Assembly: GCA_036564195.1 (NCBI GenBank)
Contig: DATCLA010000236.1
Coordinates: forward strand, 1 to 23,637
Length of the DNA stretch: 23,637 nucleotides
DNA from: DATCLA01 sp036564195
GTDB lineage: Bacteria > Bacillota > UBA4882 > UBA8346
Direction: 5' to 3'
The first letter of the stretch is position 1. The number at the start of each line of letters is the position of its first letter. A program made the translations under genes and the position numbers. Under the pieces are notes generated by a model. The model was not told the origin of the DNA. It saw only the letters and a list, made by a program, of their open reading frames with translations, and searched no databases. This document shows, in pieces, positions 16,394 through 23,432 of this stretch.

Positions 16394-19357
16394 TTATTTC
16401 TCGAAAATCATGACCACTTCATGTTCCCTTCCGTCATTCAGCAAAGGAATTACATTCCCAGTCAACTCCGTACTGTCCAGACTGACCCGGACCGTGCCAT
16501 CCGCCACCCGGTAAAATCCTTCCGGTTTCAGGATTCGAAATTGATAGACAGTATCGGCAAGCCGCATCCGGTATTCCAGGGCGGTTTGGTCAGGTTTTAA
16601 GATTGGATCCACTGTAAGGCCTTTCCTGGTAAATTCCAGACCGCAGGCTGACATGATTGAAAGTGTCAACCAAGTGGAAGTACCGCTTAACATCGGGCCG
16701 ATATTCTCCCCGGTCTCACTGTTATTATATTGAGTGCAAAAACGGGGATTACCGCAAATCAGATAAGGATTGTTAATTGAATGGGCCGGAATAGTCAGAT
16801 CAATCATCCAATAGGCTAGACCAGCCAATCTGGCAGCTAATTCCCTGGCTTTCACCTGTTTCGCCGCCTTTAGCATTGCCGCTACCGCCATCATTGAGGC
16901 ATGTTTGAAGACCGCGCCGTTTTCGCGGTCACCCGGGAAGTATTCGCCGGTAGCAGTATTTTTAGAGACTTTACTCAAATCAGCTCGGGTCATCAGTTTC
17001 AAACCATAGGGAGTCTTCAGTTCTTTTTCGACCACTTCCAGCATGGTCCCAATCTGTGCTTCCGTAGCGGTATCTGAGAGAATTGACCAACTGAATGAGT
17101 TTAAAAAGTAGGTCCCGTCCAGGGCGGGATCAGCCGCAAATCCGTCGCCTTTAGCGCCCAAATAACTAAATTCACTATCCTTACGGTTAAACAAAACCCG
17201 GGCAAAGAAATTACCTTTCCAAGCATGCTCTTGCAAGTTACGGTAGAGCCGCTCCGCCAGATTTTCCAGTTCGGCCCGGTAAGCGCCATCGTTTTTAGCT
17301 TCCGCCAACCAGATGGTCTCCGTGATCGCCACCTTCAATAAGAAGGCATTCATAACGCTCTCCGAGTAATCACTCTGGAAGGGCTCGCCAAAAGTACCAC
17401 CCTCGGCCAGCTGCTGCCGGTAGAGTTCTTCCTTTTGAATGCCATTGACAAAATCGGTGTCCAATTGCAAACAATCATTCCAGTCTGCCATATCCAGCAG
17501 CGGTAATCCGTGTTTACCGACAGAAATCGCCCCGGAATAACGTAAAATTGCTTTTACCGTCTCATAAACCGGCCGGGAACGGACCGGATCGGTCCCGGCA
17601 ATTGCACAGTCCTCATCCAAAATACCCAGATCCCCGGTTAAATGCACATAACGGGCCAGTGCCTGAATGAACCAGAGAGCGTCATCCGACCATTTACCCG
17701 GCTCCTTGCCAACCCAGAAAAAATTATGGTAGGCGTAACCAAATTCAAAAACCTTACTGCACCACTCTTTAAGCAAGGATTTGACAAAGTCTCCCTTTCC
17801 AATACCGACAAAGTAGTACATACTGGCAAAGATATCCTGAATCTCGCGAAAACCAATCTCCCGATAGCCCTTTTGCGTCTGACAAAAGGAACGTGATACA
17901 AAGGTCTGGTACAGGACTTGAAAAGGTAAGTTGTAATTAAAATAGGCATCAACCGCAGCCGTAGCGGTTTTTAGTTGCAAAAAACCCCGGTAATGATGGT
18001 AAAAGCTTTTCACCTCTTCCAGAGCACGGTTAAGATTCGCAGGTTGCATAGCATATTTGTCAAGTAAGGCGTGGAGTTCCTTTTCAAAACTGGTGGGACT
18101 GAACTCCGGATTAGCCTGTTTGGAAACGAGCCCGGTAAAATTATCAACCAGGCATTCCTCTCCTGGGGTCAGTTCCAACTCCGTGGCAACGCCAAAGAAC
18201 CCCGGGCCTTTGCGGTTCAGTCTGTTACTTAAACGGTACAGGCCTTCGGGATTTTCTAAAGTGCCGTTACCGACAAACTCGTTATAGTTGGTAACAAATT
18301 CCCGTGGCCAGTAGGTACGCCCACCCTGATGAATGACCGTACTGTGAAACCGGAGATCACCCCTATCCCGTTCCGGATAGTAATCGACTCCCAAAGCCTT
18401 AATATCGCCGTTAGACTCAGTGACCAGCTTCGCTTGCATAATAATGTTACTGTATAGGACATCTACTTGGAACGCACCGGGGACCGACGAACCAAACATT
18501 CCGGTATAGACCAGCCGGATCCGACGGGTAGTTGTCCCCTGGTTTTTAATGTTAATACGCTGCACTTCGGTAGCCAAGGGCAATCCCGGCTCTTGAGGCA
18601 GGAGAAAGATGGTCCGGGAAATCTCCAACCCGCAACCGGTCCAGTAAGTGATCACAGTGTGGTTCTGGGAATGGACACAAGAGGCGGTTTCAATCCGGGC
18701 GTCGTTCGGGTCGGCTGAGTAAAAAAGCTTCTTCCCCTTTTCTACCAGGTAAAACTGGCGGTTGGCTGGAAAACCGTTCTCCTCCTGACGCATATCCCAA
18801 CGGGTAGCCAAAACCTGAGTGCCGGCATGGGAACGAAAACTGCCCCGTCCCAACCGGTCCACCACACTTTTGGGGGTAGTTTGCAACGGGTAAGGGTACC
18901 CAATCCGGTTCCCCAATAATAAGTTTACAAAATAGTGCGGTCCCGGTTCCGGTGCTTTTAAATTAATAATATGTTCGCCCCGATGGTTTAACTCACCGCC
19001 CCAAGTAACCACTGATGCCAAAGTATCAGTTAAAATTTGACAGATTGCCTCCGGAAGCCTGACCGCTTCAATTTCGGAACCGGCTGTAAAGACTCTGATT
19101 GGCTCCTGGTTTAAGATCAGGAGGGAATGATGATTTTGCAGCAATTGATTCAGAAAATCCGCCAAACCCGGGTCTTTAAACAATTGAAGGGTTACCGGAG
19201 CGCTAAAAGGTAAAGCAGCTATACCAATCACCTGGTTAAAACCGGTATCAACAAACAGCGCATCACAGACCGACCCTTCGGGTATTATTTTAGCAAACGT
19301 TTTTTGTAATATGGCAACAGCTGAAAGTTCAAACTCCCGTGATGTCATCGATGTCAT
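16394..19357 (-). CDS. GH94-type glycoside phosphorylase (cellobiose phosphorylase-like)
   Basis: A 987-residue cytoplasmic enzyme without signal peptide. GH94 enzymes cleave beta-glucosides with inorganic phosphate, giving an alpha-sugar-1-phosphate. Visible are an N-terminal beta-sandwich half (to about residue 430), a linker, and an (alpha/alpha)6 barrel. The barrel holds GYREIGFREIQD, GKWSDDALWFIQALARYV, the catalytic acid D625 in MADWNDCL, and near the end GENIGPMLSGTSTWLTLSI, which fits the phosphate-binding loop before the Trp-Leu motif. The start is the ATG at 19357, since CGGAGGAGG lies within the ten extra codons of the longer frame. Length exceeds cellobiose phosphorylase (about 810) and is nearer larger GH94 members such as 1,2-beta-oligoglucan or laminaribiose-type phosphorylases; specificity is unknown. 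No transporter or hydrolase is adjacent. Confidence 0.85.
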   Translation of the reverse strand: MTSMTSREFELSAVAILQKTFAKIIPEGSVCDALFVDTGFNQVIGIAALPFSAPVTLQLFKDPGLADFLNQLLQNHHSLLILNQEPIRVFTAGSEIEAVRLPEAICQILTDTLASVVTWGGELNHRGEHIINLKAPEPGPHYFVNLLLGNRIGYPYPLQTTPKSVVDRLGRGSFRSHAGTQVLATRWDMRQEENGFPANRQFYLVEKGKKLFYSADPNDARIETASCVHSQNHTVITYWTGCGLEISRTIFLLPQEPGLPLATEVQRINIKNQGTTTRRIRLVYTGMFGSSVPGAFQVDVLYSNIIMQAKLVTESNGDIKALGVDYYPERDRGDLRFHSTVIHQGGRTYWPREFVTNYNEFVGNGTLENPEGLYRLSNRLNRKGPGFFGVATELELTPGEECLVDNFTGLVSKQANPEFSPTSFEKELHALLDKYAMQPANLNRALEEVKSFYHHYRGFLQLKTATAAVDAYFNYNLPFQVLYQTFVSRSFCQTQKGYREIGFREIQDIFASMYYFVGIGKGDFVKSLLKEWCSKVFEFGYAYHNFFWVGKEPGKWSDDALWFIQALARYVHLTGDLGILDEDCAIAGTDPVRSRPVYETVKAILRYSGAISVGKHGLPLLDMADWNDCLQLDTDFVNGIQKEELYRQQLAEGGTFGEPFQSDYSESVMNAFLLKVAITETIWLAEAKNDGAYRAELENLAERLYRNLQEHAWKGNFFARVLFNRKDSEFSYLGAKGDGFAADPALDGTYFLNSFSWSILSDTATEAQIGTMLEVVEKELKTPYGLKLMTRADLSKVSKNTATGEYFPGDRENGAVFKHASMMAVAAMLKAAKQVKARELAARLAGLAYWMIDLTIPAHSINNPYLICGNPRFCTQYNNSETGENIGPMLSGTSTWLTLSIMSACGLEFTRKGLTVDPILKPDQTALEYRMRLADTVYQFRILKPEGFYRVADGTVRVSLDSTELTGNVIPLLNDGREHEVVMIFEK

Positions 19358-19403
19358 TAACAAATTCCTCCTCCGATAAAAAATCATTATATACCATATA
19401 CCT

Positions 19404-19432
19404 ATTTAACACCATTTTCCAATTAATGTCGA
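19404..19432 (-). promoter_or_regulatory. Candidate sigma-A promoter of the phosphorylase gene
   Basis: On the minus strand TCGACA (19432-19427) is separated by 17 bases from TTAAAT (19409-19404), giving a leader of about 40 bases before the ATG. A second TATAAT lies at about 19387 but lacks a good -35. Confidence 0.45.
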
Positions 19433-19470
19433 GTCATTTTTATAACATCCCCTTAAATTTTAGGGAAATA

Positions 19471-19492
19471 TCGGAACAGTCGGAACTTCCGA
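19471..19492. promoter_or_regulatory. TCGGAA repeat cluster, candidate operator
   Basis: TCGGAAC occurs at 19471 and 19480 (period 9). The second copy forms the perfect palindrome TCGGAA-C-TTCCGA (19480-19492). It sits about 40-60 bp upstream of the phosphorylase -35 box, a common place for an activator or repressor site. Confidence 0.35.
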
Positions 19493-19564
19493 GAGTTTAT
19501 TAATAAAACAACAATTATTGATCTGATCAGAAACTGTTTAATACTTATGATAATTTTTAAGCAT

Positions 19565-19612
19565 AAAAAAATCCCTCCTATAGTTTTTGTTTGCAACTTA
19601 AGAGGGATTTTT
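19565..19612 (-). terminator. Terminator of the multicopper oxidase gene
   Basis: AAAAATCCCTC (19567-19577) pairs perfectly with GAGGGATTTTT (19602-19612) across a 24-base loop. On the minus strand a run of seven T follows. It is about 100 bp past the oxidase stop. Confidence 0.8.
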
Positions 19613-19708
19613 CCAATCGGTTACCAGCCTCACCGTTTCTAATTCGCTTTTTTTTTTGCAGCGGTTTCAAACCGTTGCTCTGCTTTCTTCTCCCGAGACC
19701 GGCACTTC

Positions 19709-21553
19709 TTACTTTAAAACTCGCAGCGGCCGCATCAACTCATTATCTTCATCTTCATGCTCCAGCATATGACAGTGCCAGATATACCCCGGGCCGACAA
19801 AAGGATTAATCGGAAACTTATTCTGTCCCGGTAACACTGCTCCCGTCGGCAGTTCCTGTGGCGCCCAACGCACCCGGATCTTGGTAACCATATTGCCCAG
19901 GGCCCGAATGGTATCTTTCCAGCCGCTTTCATCCGGAGCGGGCGGTATCGGGTCACCAATTAAGTAGGGTTCTACCGGCAGTTCAATCGTGGGGTGATCC
20001 AGCGGGTAGGGCGGAGCGCCATTTAAGGCTTCCCAATCGGCAATATAGCGTTCAACATCAAATGCCTGGCGGCTTACCAGTTGGAACTGAATCAGGTGGA
20101 GATGGATGGCATGGGTGCCGCCTCCCAGGTTGATCAAATTCCAGTCTTCGGTGGAGCCGACCTGGGGTGTTTCACTGACCGGACTATGAAAAGTCTGTCC
20201 GTTTAAGAGCAGTTTAATCCCACCGCTTACTACCGGAACCACCCGCATGGTTACGTTACGGTTTGGCCGATCCGGCCTCAGTACCGGCAGCCGGTTGAGC
20301 ACCGGCGGTAAAGGCCGGGGAGCAACTGCGGGTGATTCTTTAACGGTGAACTGCATCACCTGTCCGGTAGTCTCCGGATCAAACGGCGTAATCGGAGAGG
20401 TATTTTGTAGGATAATTTTCGTCTCCGGTGCTAGTTGCGAAAAATCAATCAAAATATCAACCCGTTCAGTGGGCGCCAGTTGCACCGCAGTTAGCACTGC
20501 CGGTTGCGGCAGATAACCACCGTCGGAGCCAATCTGGGTGAAAGTTTGGCCGTTGGAAAGCCTCAGCTCATAAAAACGGAAGTTGGAAGCGTTTAAGATC
20601 CGGAACCGGTATTGCCGCCGTTCTACATCAAGATTAGGCCAGACTTTGCCGTTTACCACGTTCGTATTACCGAGAAAAGTATTCCAATACGGATTAACCT
20701 CTGGTTGCAGTCCGACCGTTGGGTAATCCAGGGAACCGTCAGTATTGAACGACCGGTCTGCCAGTAACAAAGGAATCTCATATTTACCTTTGGGAAGCAA
20801 GGGCGCAATCGGGTCCTTCGGATCACGCAACAGGTAAAAACCGGCCAGCCCGGCTTGGACATTAAGCCTGGTAATACCGAAGGCGTGGTCATGGTACCAG
20901 AAGGTGGACGGTTCATTGGAATTTGGGTATAAGTAGTTATTGGTTACATATTCGGGACCTTTGATATTGTTAAAAGTGAACCAGGCTTCCGGATGGCCGT
21001 CAAAAGTAGACTCTACTTCAATACCATGGACATGGGTTACTATGGGAACCGGAAATTGCGCTTCCGGATATCCCGGCGGGAACGGCTCAAAAGGCGGAGT
21101 CGGCGGAGGGAAGTTATTGGGATTGGCCCAATCCAGGGTCGGATCTACCGGCAAGAAATGAGGAGTAGTGACATTATTACGCCACCGGACCAGTGCCGGG
21201 ACATCGCGGATCATTTCAAAAGTAGCCCCCGGTACACTGCGTTGAAAGACTGGTTTGGAGCAACCGGGGAGTTGCACCCAACCGCCATAACCCAATTGAG
21301 TCGTCTTGGGAAACCCTGGGGGCAATATTTGTTGCTTAAATTCCATTACATCTACTGTATACTCGTGCCGGATGACCTTGCCGTACTGCTTAATCACTTT
21401 CGGCACATAGGTAGCAGGTATGGTCAACTGGTTTACATATTTCGGAATGGTCGTTGGATCTAAAGGTTCAACAGTTGTTTGGGAAAAAACGTTCAAACCA
21501 CAGGACATTACGACAATTAATCCTAGTAACAATCGTTTAAACCCCTTTTGCAT
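19709..21553 (-). CDS. Exported multicopper oxidase (CotA/bilirubin-oxidase-like)
   Basis: A 614-residue three-cupredoxin oxidase that would oxidise phenols, metals or bilirubin-like substrates and reduce O2 to water. All four copper-binding segments are intact: HVHG (174-177), HDH (221-223) within TFWYHDHAFGITR, HAIHLH (481-486) and HCHMLEHEDEDNELM (from 593), which carries the T1 Cys, His and axial Met pattern. The N-terminus is a Sec signal peptide (LLLGLIVVMSC, cleavage near FSQ), unlike Bacillus CotA, which has none. A proline-rich insert (about 144-172) precedes the first copper motif. The start is the ATG at 21553, because AAGGGGGAA lies before it; a TTG is one codon upstream. The gene has its own strong promoter and terminator. 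Confidence 0.94.
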   Translation of the reverse strand: MQKGFKRLLLGLIVVMSCGLNVFSQTTVEPLDPTTIPKYVNQLTIPATYVPKVIKQYGKVIRHEYTVDVMEFKQQILPPGFPKTTQLGYGGWVQLPGCSKPVFQRSVPGATFEMIRDVPALVRWRNNVTTPHFLPVDPTLDWANPNNFPPPTPPFEPFPPGYPEAQFPVPIVTHVHGIEVESTFDGHPEAWFTFNNIKGPEYVTNNYLYPNSNEPSTFWYHDHAFGITRLNVQAGLAGFYLLRDPKDPIAPLLPKGKYEIPLLLADRSFNTDGSLDYPTVGLQPEVNPYWNTFLGNTNVVNGKVWPNLDVERRQYRFRILNASNFRFYELRLSNGQTFTQIGSDGGYLPQPAVLTAVQLAPTERVDILIDFSQLAPETKIILQNTSPITPFDPETTGQVMQFTVKESPAVAPRPLPPVLNRLPVLRPDRPNRNVTMRVVPVVSGGIKLLLNGQTFHSPVSETPQVGSTEDWNLINLGGGTHAIHLHLIQFQLVSRQAFDVERYIADWEALNGAPPYPLDHPTIELPVEPYLIGDPIPPAPDESGWKDTIRALGNMVTKIRVRWAPQELPTGAVLPGQNKFPINPFVGPGYIWHCHMLEHEDEDNELMRPLRVLK

Positions 21554-21677
21554 CAACTATTCCCCCTTCATTTATAAATTTTGAAACTAATGTCTTTTGC
21601 CGGATTTCCCCTTATCACCTCCACAAATTTAAAGCTTGTCCACGATAACAACAGGATCCGAACAATCTGTTAACCAA

Positions 21678-21706
21678 ATTTTACCAATAATTTGATATTA
21701 TGTCAA
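21678..21706 (-). promoter_or_regulatory. Sigma-A promoter of the multicopper oxidase gene
   Basis: On the minus strand the perfect -35 TTGACA (21706-21701) is followed after 17 bases by TAAAAT (21683-21678). Transcription would start near 21671, giving a leader of about 118 bases. Confidence 0.85.
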
Positions 21707-21711
21707 CTTAA

Positions 21712-21725
21712 TTGTTTGCAAACAA
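21712..21725. promoter_or_regulatory. 14-bp perfect palindrome upstream of the oxidase promoter
   Basis: TTGTTTGCAAACAA is fully self-complementary and is centred about 48 bp before the predicted start of transcription, just upstream of the -35 box. That position suits an activator or a LacI-type regulator. It does not resemble the copper-response boxes I know (TACA-N2-TGTA). Confidence 0.5.
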
Positions 21726-21755
21726 GTTTCCTCGCGTTACGTCGACATTAACATA

Positions 21756-21801
21756 AAATAGGCCGGCCAGCCGGTAGTGAGTTTTCAACACCATCCTATT
21801 T
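21756..21801 (-). terminator. Weak terminator candidate after the 129-aa membrane protein gene
   Basis: AAATAGG (21756-21762) and CCTATTT (21795-21801) can close a stem that contains the inner repeat CCGGC/GCCGG. Only four T follow on the minus strand, so strength is doubtful. Confidence 0.35.
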
Positions 21802-22190
21802 CAATTCAAATAGTAATTTAAGATCACAACCAACAGTGAAATAAGGGCGGTGATTAATCCAACCACTTCGGTTAGGAGTTTCAGTGAGACCTGTTGTTTG
21901 ACCCAGCGATAACTTTGGTGAATGCGGTTTAACACCAAGATCACATAACAATGTAAGGTTACCAGAAAATTTTTAACTAATCGGCCTCTGTTAATACAAT
22001 ATTTCCGGTACCTGTGGGTCCTTTGGGGGAATGGTTTCCGTAAGGAATGGGCGGGTTCGGTTTGTGAAGATATAATAAAATGAGCGCTACGGGGTTTCAC
22101 CGCTTCAATCAACCGGACAATAAAATAAACCAATAATCTGGAAATGATTGTTATAATAGTAAACTGCAATACGCTTCGTAAATCTTGCAT
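21801..22190 (-). CDS. Small membrane protein of unknown function
   Basis: A 129-residue protein I do not recognise. One hydrophobic helix lies near the N-terminus (about 6-27, VLQFTIITIISRLLVYFIV) and one at the very end (about 105-128, LLTEVVGLITALISLLVVILNYY). A third, weaker segment is in the middle (FLVTLHCYVILVL, about 78-92). Between them lies a strongly basic loop rich in Arg, His, Lys and Tyr (KPFPQRTHRYRKYCINRGR). The start is the ATG at 22190: AAAAGGGGATGAG precedes it, while the frame extends 26 further codons upstream. It stands alone between the oxidase gene and the orphan genes to the right. No function is assigned. Confidence 0.7.
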   Translation of the reverse strand: MQDLRSVLQFTIITIISRLLVYFIVRLIEAVKPRSAHFIISSQTEPAHSLRKPFPQRTHRYRKYCINRGRLVKNFLVTLHCYVILVLNRIHQSYRWVKQQVSLKLLTEVVGLITALISLLVVILNYYLN

Positions 22191-22362
22191 TAGCTCATCC
22201 CCTTTTTTCATTGATGGTGACTTTATTAAACTCTGTGACTTAAAAAGCCGCCGCTCAATTTCGCACAATTAAGACAGGCTATGAGATATACTATGCGCAG
22301 TGCAGATAGTTTATTCCAACATATTCCAGATCCGGGTTACGCTTTAGCGCCAAAAATAGAGA

Positions 22363-22398
22363 TAAAAAGAAGGAGCCTGGTTTTTTCCCGCCCCTTCT
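22363..22398 (-). terminator. Terminator of the 88-aa orphan gene
   Basis: Reading the minus strand, AGAAGGGGC (from 22398) pairs, with one G-U, with the 3' arm GGCTCCTTCT ending at 22368. TTTTTATC follows. It lies about 20 bp past the stop. Confidence 0.75.
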
Positions 22399-22418
22399 GG
22401 TAAACCGTATTATTCATT

Positions 22419-22685
22419 CTATAACCTACCTTTAAATACAATTATTCTTTTTAAGATCAAATTATTGGACTCGCTTAATCCGGCGTACAGGTTTTGCTGG
22501 TGTGCAGCGAGGCCAATCTCCTCATTATTTGCCTTGCATGTACACTCTAGGATCCTCACTTCCTCGGCATTACGAATCCGTTCAGTGATTGCGTTTTCCT
22601 GAACCAGTTTAGCCATTGTCAACCGATTGCGTAACACCACATCCAGCCCGGGTATTTCCCTATGTAATCGTTTTAAAAGTTTCAT
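22419..22685 (-). CDS. Orphan 88-residue helical protein
   Basis: A short, charged, mostly helical protein I do not recognise. It has a basic N-terminus (MKLLKRLHREIPGLDVVLRNR), an acidic-basic mixed middle (ENAITERIRNAEEVRILECTCK) with two cysteines three residues apart in a CxC pattern, and a basic end (LKRIIVFKGRL). No transmembrane segment or signal is seen. The start is the ATG at 22685: GGGGAGGTT lies upstream with good spacing, and the frame extends 15 codons further without a ribosome site. A 16-codon leader ORF with its own ribosome site ends four bases before this ATG. Promoter, leader, gene and terminator together form a complete monocistronic unit, which argues that it is real and expressed. 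Confidence 0.65.
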   Translation of the reverse strand: MKLLKRLHREIPGLDVVLRNRLTMAKLVQENAITERIRNAEEVRILECTCKANNEEIGLAAHQQNLYAGLSESNNLILKRIIVFKGRL

Positions 22686-22689
22686 AGGT

Positions 22690-22740
22690 TTAACCTCCCC
22701 TATTTGGTTTCCCATATCCAAGCTGTACAATGAGAATCAT
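22690..22740 (-). CDS. 16-residue leader ORF upstream of the orphan gene
   Basis: ATG at 22740 opens MILIVQLGYGKPNRGG and stops at TAA. It is preceded by AAAAGGGAGGTGA, a very strong ribosome site, nine bases upstream. The Shine-Dalgarno of the next gene is inside its last codons and its stop lies four bases before the next ATG, so the two would be translationally coupled. There is no run of one amino acid of the attenuator kind. It may be a true small protein or only a coupling leader. Confidence 0.45.
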   Translation of the reverse strand: MILIVQLGYGKPNRGG

Positions 22741-22803
22741 TAACCTCTGTCACCTCCCTTTTAGCCGATTATTGAAGCGCAAAACTATTTACTTTACATA
22801 ATT

Positions 22804-22832
22804 ATTATACTCTTTTCAAACCAGGATGTCGA
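22804..22832 (-). promoter_or_regulatory. Sigma-A promoter of the leader ORF and orphan gene
   Basis: On the minus strand TCGACA (22832-22827), a 17-base spacer, then the perfect -10 TATAAT (22809-22804). Transcription would start near 22797, about 57 bases before the leader ATG. Confidence 0.8.
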
Positions 22833-22961
22833 ATCACAAGAAACTGCGTTTTAACAAGCCTAATTGATTTTTAGCGGTTTATTAAAGCATTAAGTCACTG
22901 TTTTAACGTACCGTACCGGTTTAACCTGGTAAAACAGAATAACCGGCCGCATTGGATTCTA

Positions 22962-23002
22962 AAACGAAGACACCCCAAAGCAAATAAAGGGTGTCTTCGT
23001 TT
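22962..23002 (-). terminator. Terminator after the tandem coiled-coil genes
   Basis: AAACGAAGACACCC (22962-22975) pairs perfectly over 14 bp with 22989-23002 across a 13-base loop. On the minus strand TTTT follows. It lies 21 bp past the stop of the 102-aa gene. Confidence 0.85.
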
Positions 23003-23023
23003 GTAGCCCCGTGTTGGTACTGG

Positions 23024-23332
23024 TCAATCCTTCTCAGTGGAATCGTTTGGAGGGTTAAACTCTTCCACTGGCAGGCCTACTTCTAAGCGGGCCTGCCGAA
23101 TTAGCTCCACCAACTCGGCCAACTTAGCGTCTAGTTCTTTCCGTTCTTTCAGCCGGACCTTTAAGGTAGCTTCCTGAACCTCCAAATCCCCGGCAATTGA
23201 ATTTAAGCCTGTAATCGCTGATGACGATTGACCTAACAGTTCCTGGCTTGGGAAAACCTTGCCGAAATCTTCTGCTTTTAACATTGTGTTTTTGGTTATA
23301 ATGTCTTGATCACGGAACAAATTGTAATTCAT
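23024..23332 (-). CDS. Small coiled-coil protein, downstream member of a tandem paralog pair
   Basis: A 102-residue soluble protein with no recognised domain. Residues 1-45 are less regular (MNYNLFRDQDIITKNTM, then Ser-rich QSSSAITG). Residues about 48-88 form one amphipathic helix with heptad-like Leu spacing (LKVRLKERKELDAKLAELVELIRQAR), and the tail is acidic and proline-containing. The helix matches the visible part of the upstream neighbour in 14 of 36 positions without gaps. The start is the ATG at 23332, with AGGTGA seven bases before it; TTG two codons upstream is the alternative. A strong terminator follows. A structural or adaptor role would be a guess. Confidence 0.72.
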   Translation of the reverse strand: MNYNLFRDQDIITKNTMLKAEDFGKVFPSQELLGQSSSAITGLNSIAGDLEVQEATLKVRLKERKELDAKLAELVELIRQARLEVGLPVEEFNPPNDSTEKD

Positions 23333-23432
23333 CGGCAATCACCTGTACTCTGTTTTATGGTTTAGGTGGTTTTTGCAAAACAACTCGGTCGGTCCTGTTT
23401 CTTCCAAATTATGTATTGTCGGGACGGGTTCC

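Larger units (their letters stand above)
19358..19708. other. Gap between phosphorylase and multicopper oxidase genes
   Basis: A 351-bp stretch with the phosphorylase promoter, a TCGGAA repeat cluster and the oxidase terminator, each listed separately. A run of ten T at about 19650 follows AATTCGC, and AGCGGTTTCAAACCGTT just after it can form a hairpin, but the T-run is on the wrong side for a terminator of the oxidase. No gene is seen. Confidence 0.6.

Noticed and set aside
19640..19685. T-run plus hairpin AGCGGTTT/AAACCGTT past the oxidase stop
   Set aside because: On the oxidase's strand the run reads as A and follows the hairpin, so it cannot act as a terminator; the 19565-19612 hairpin does.
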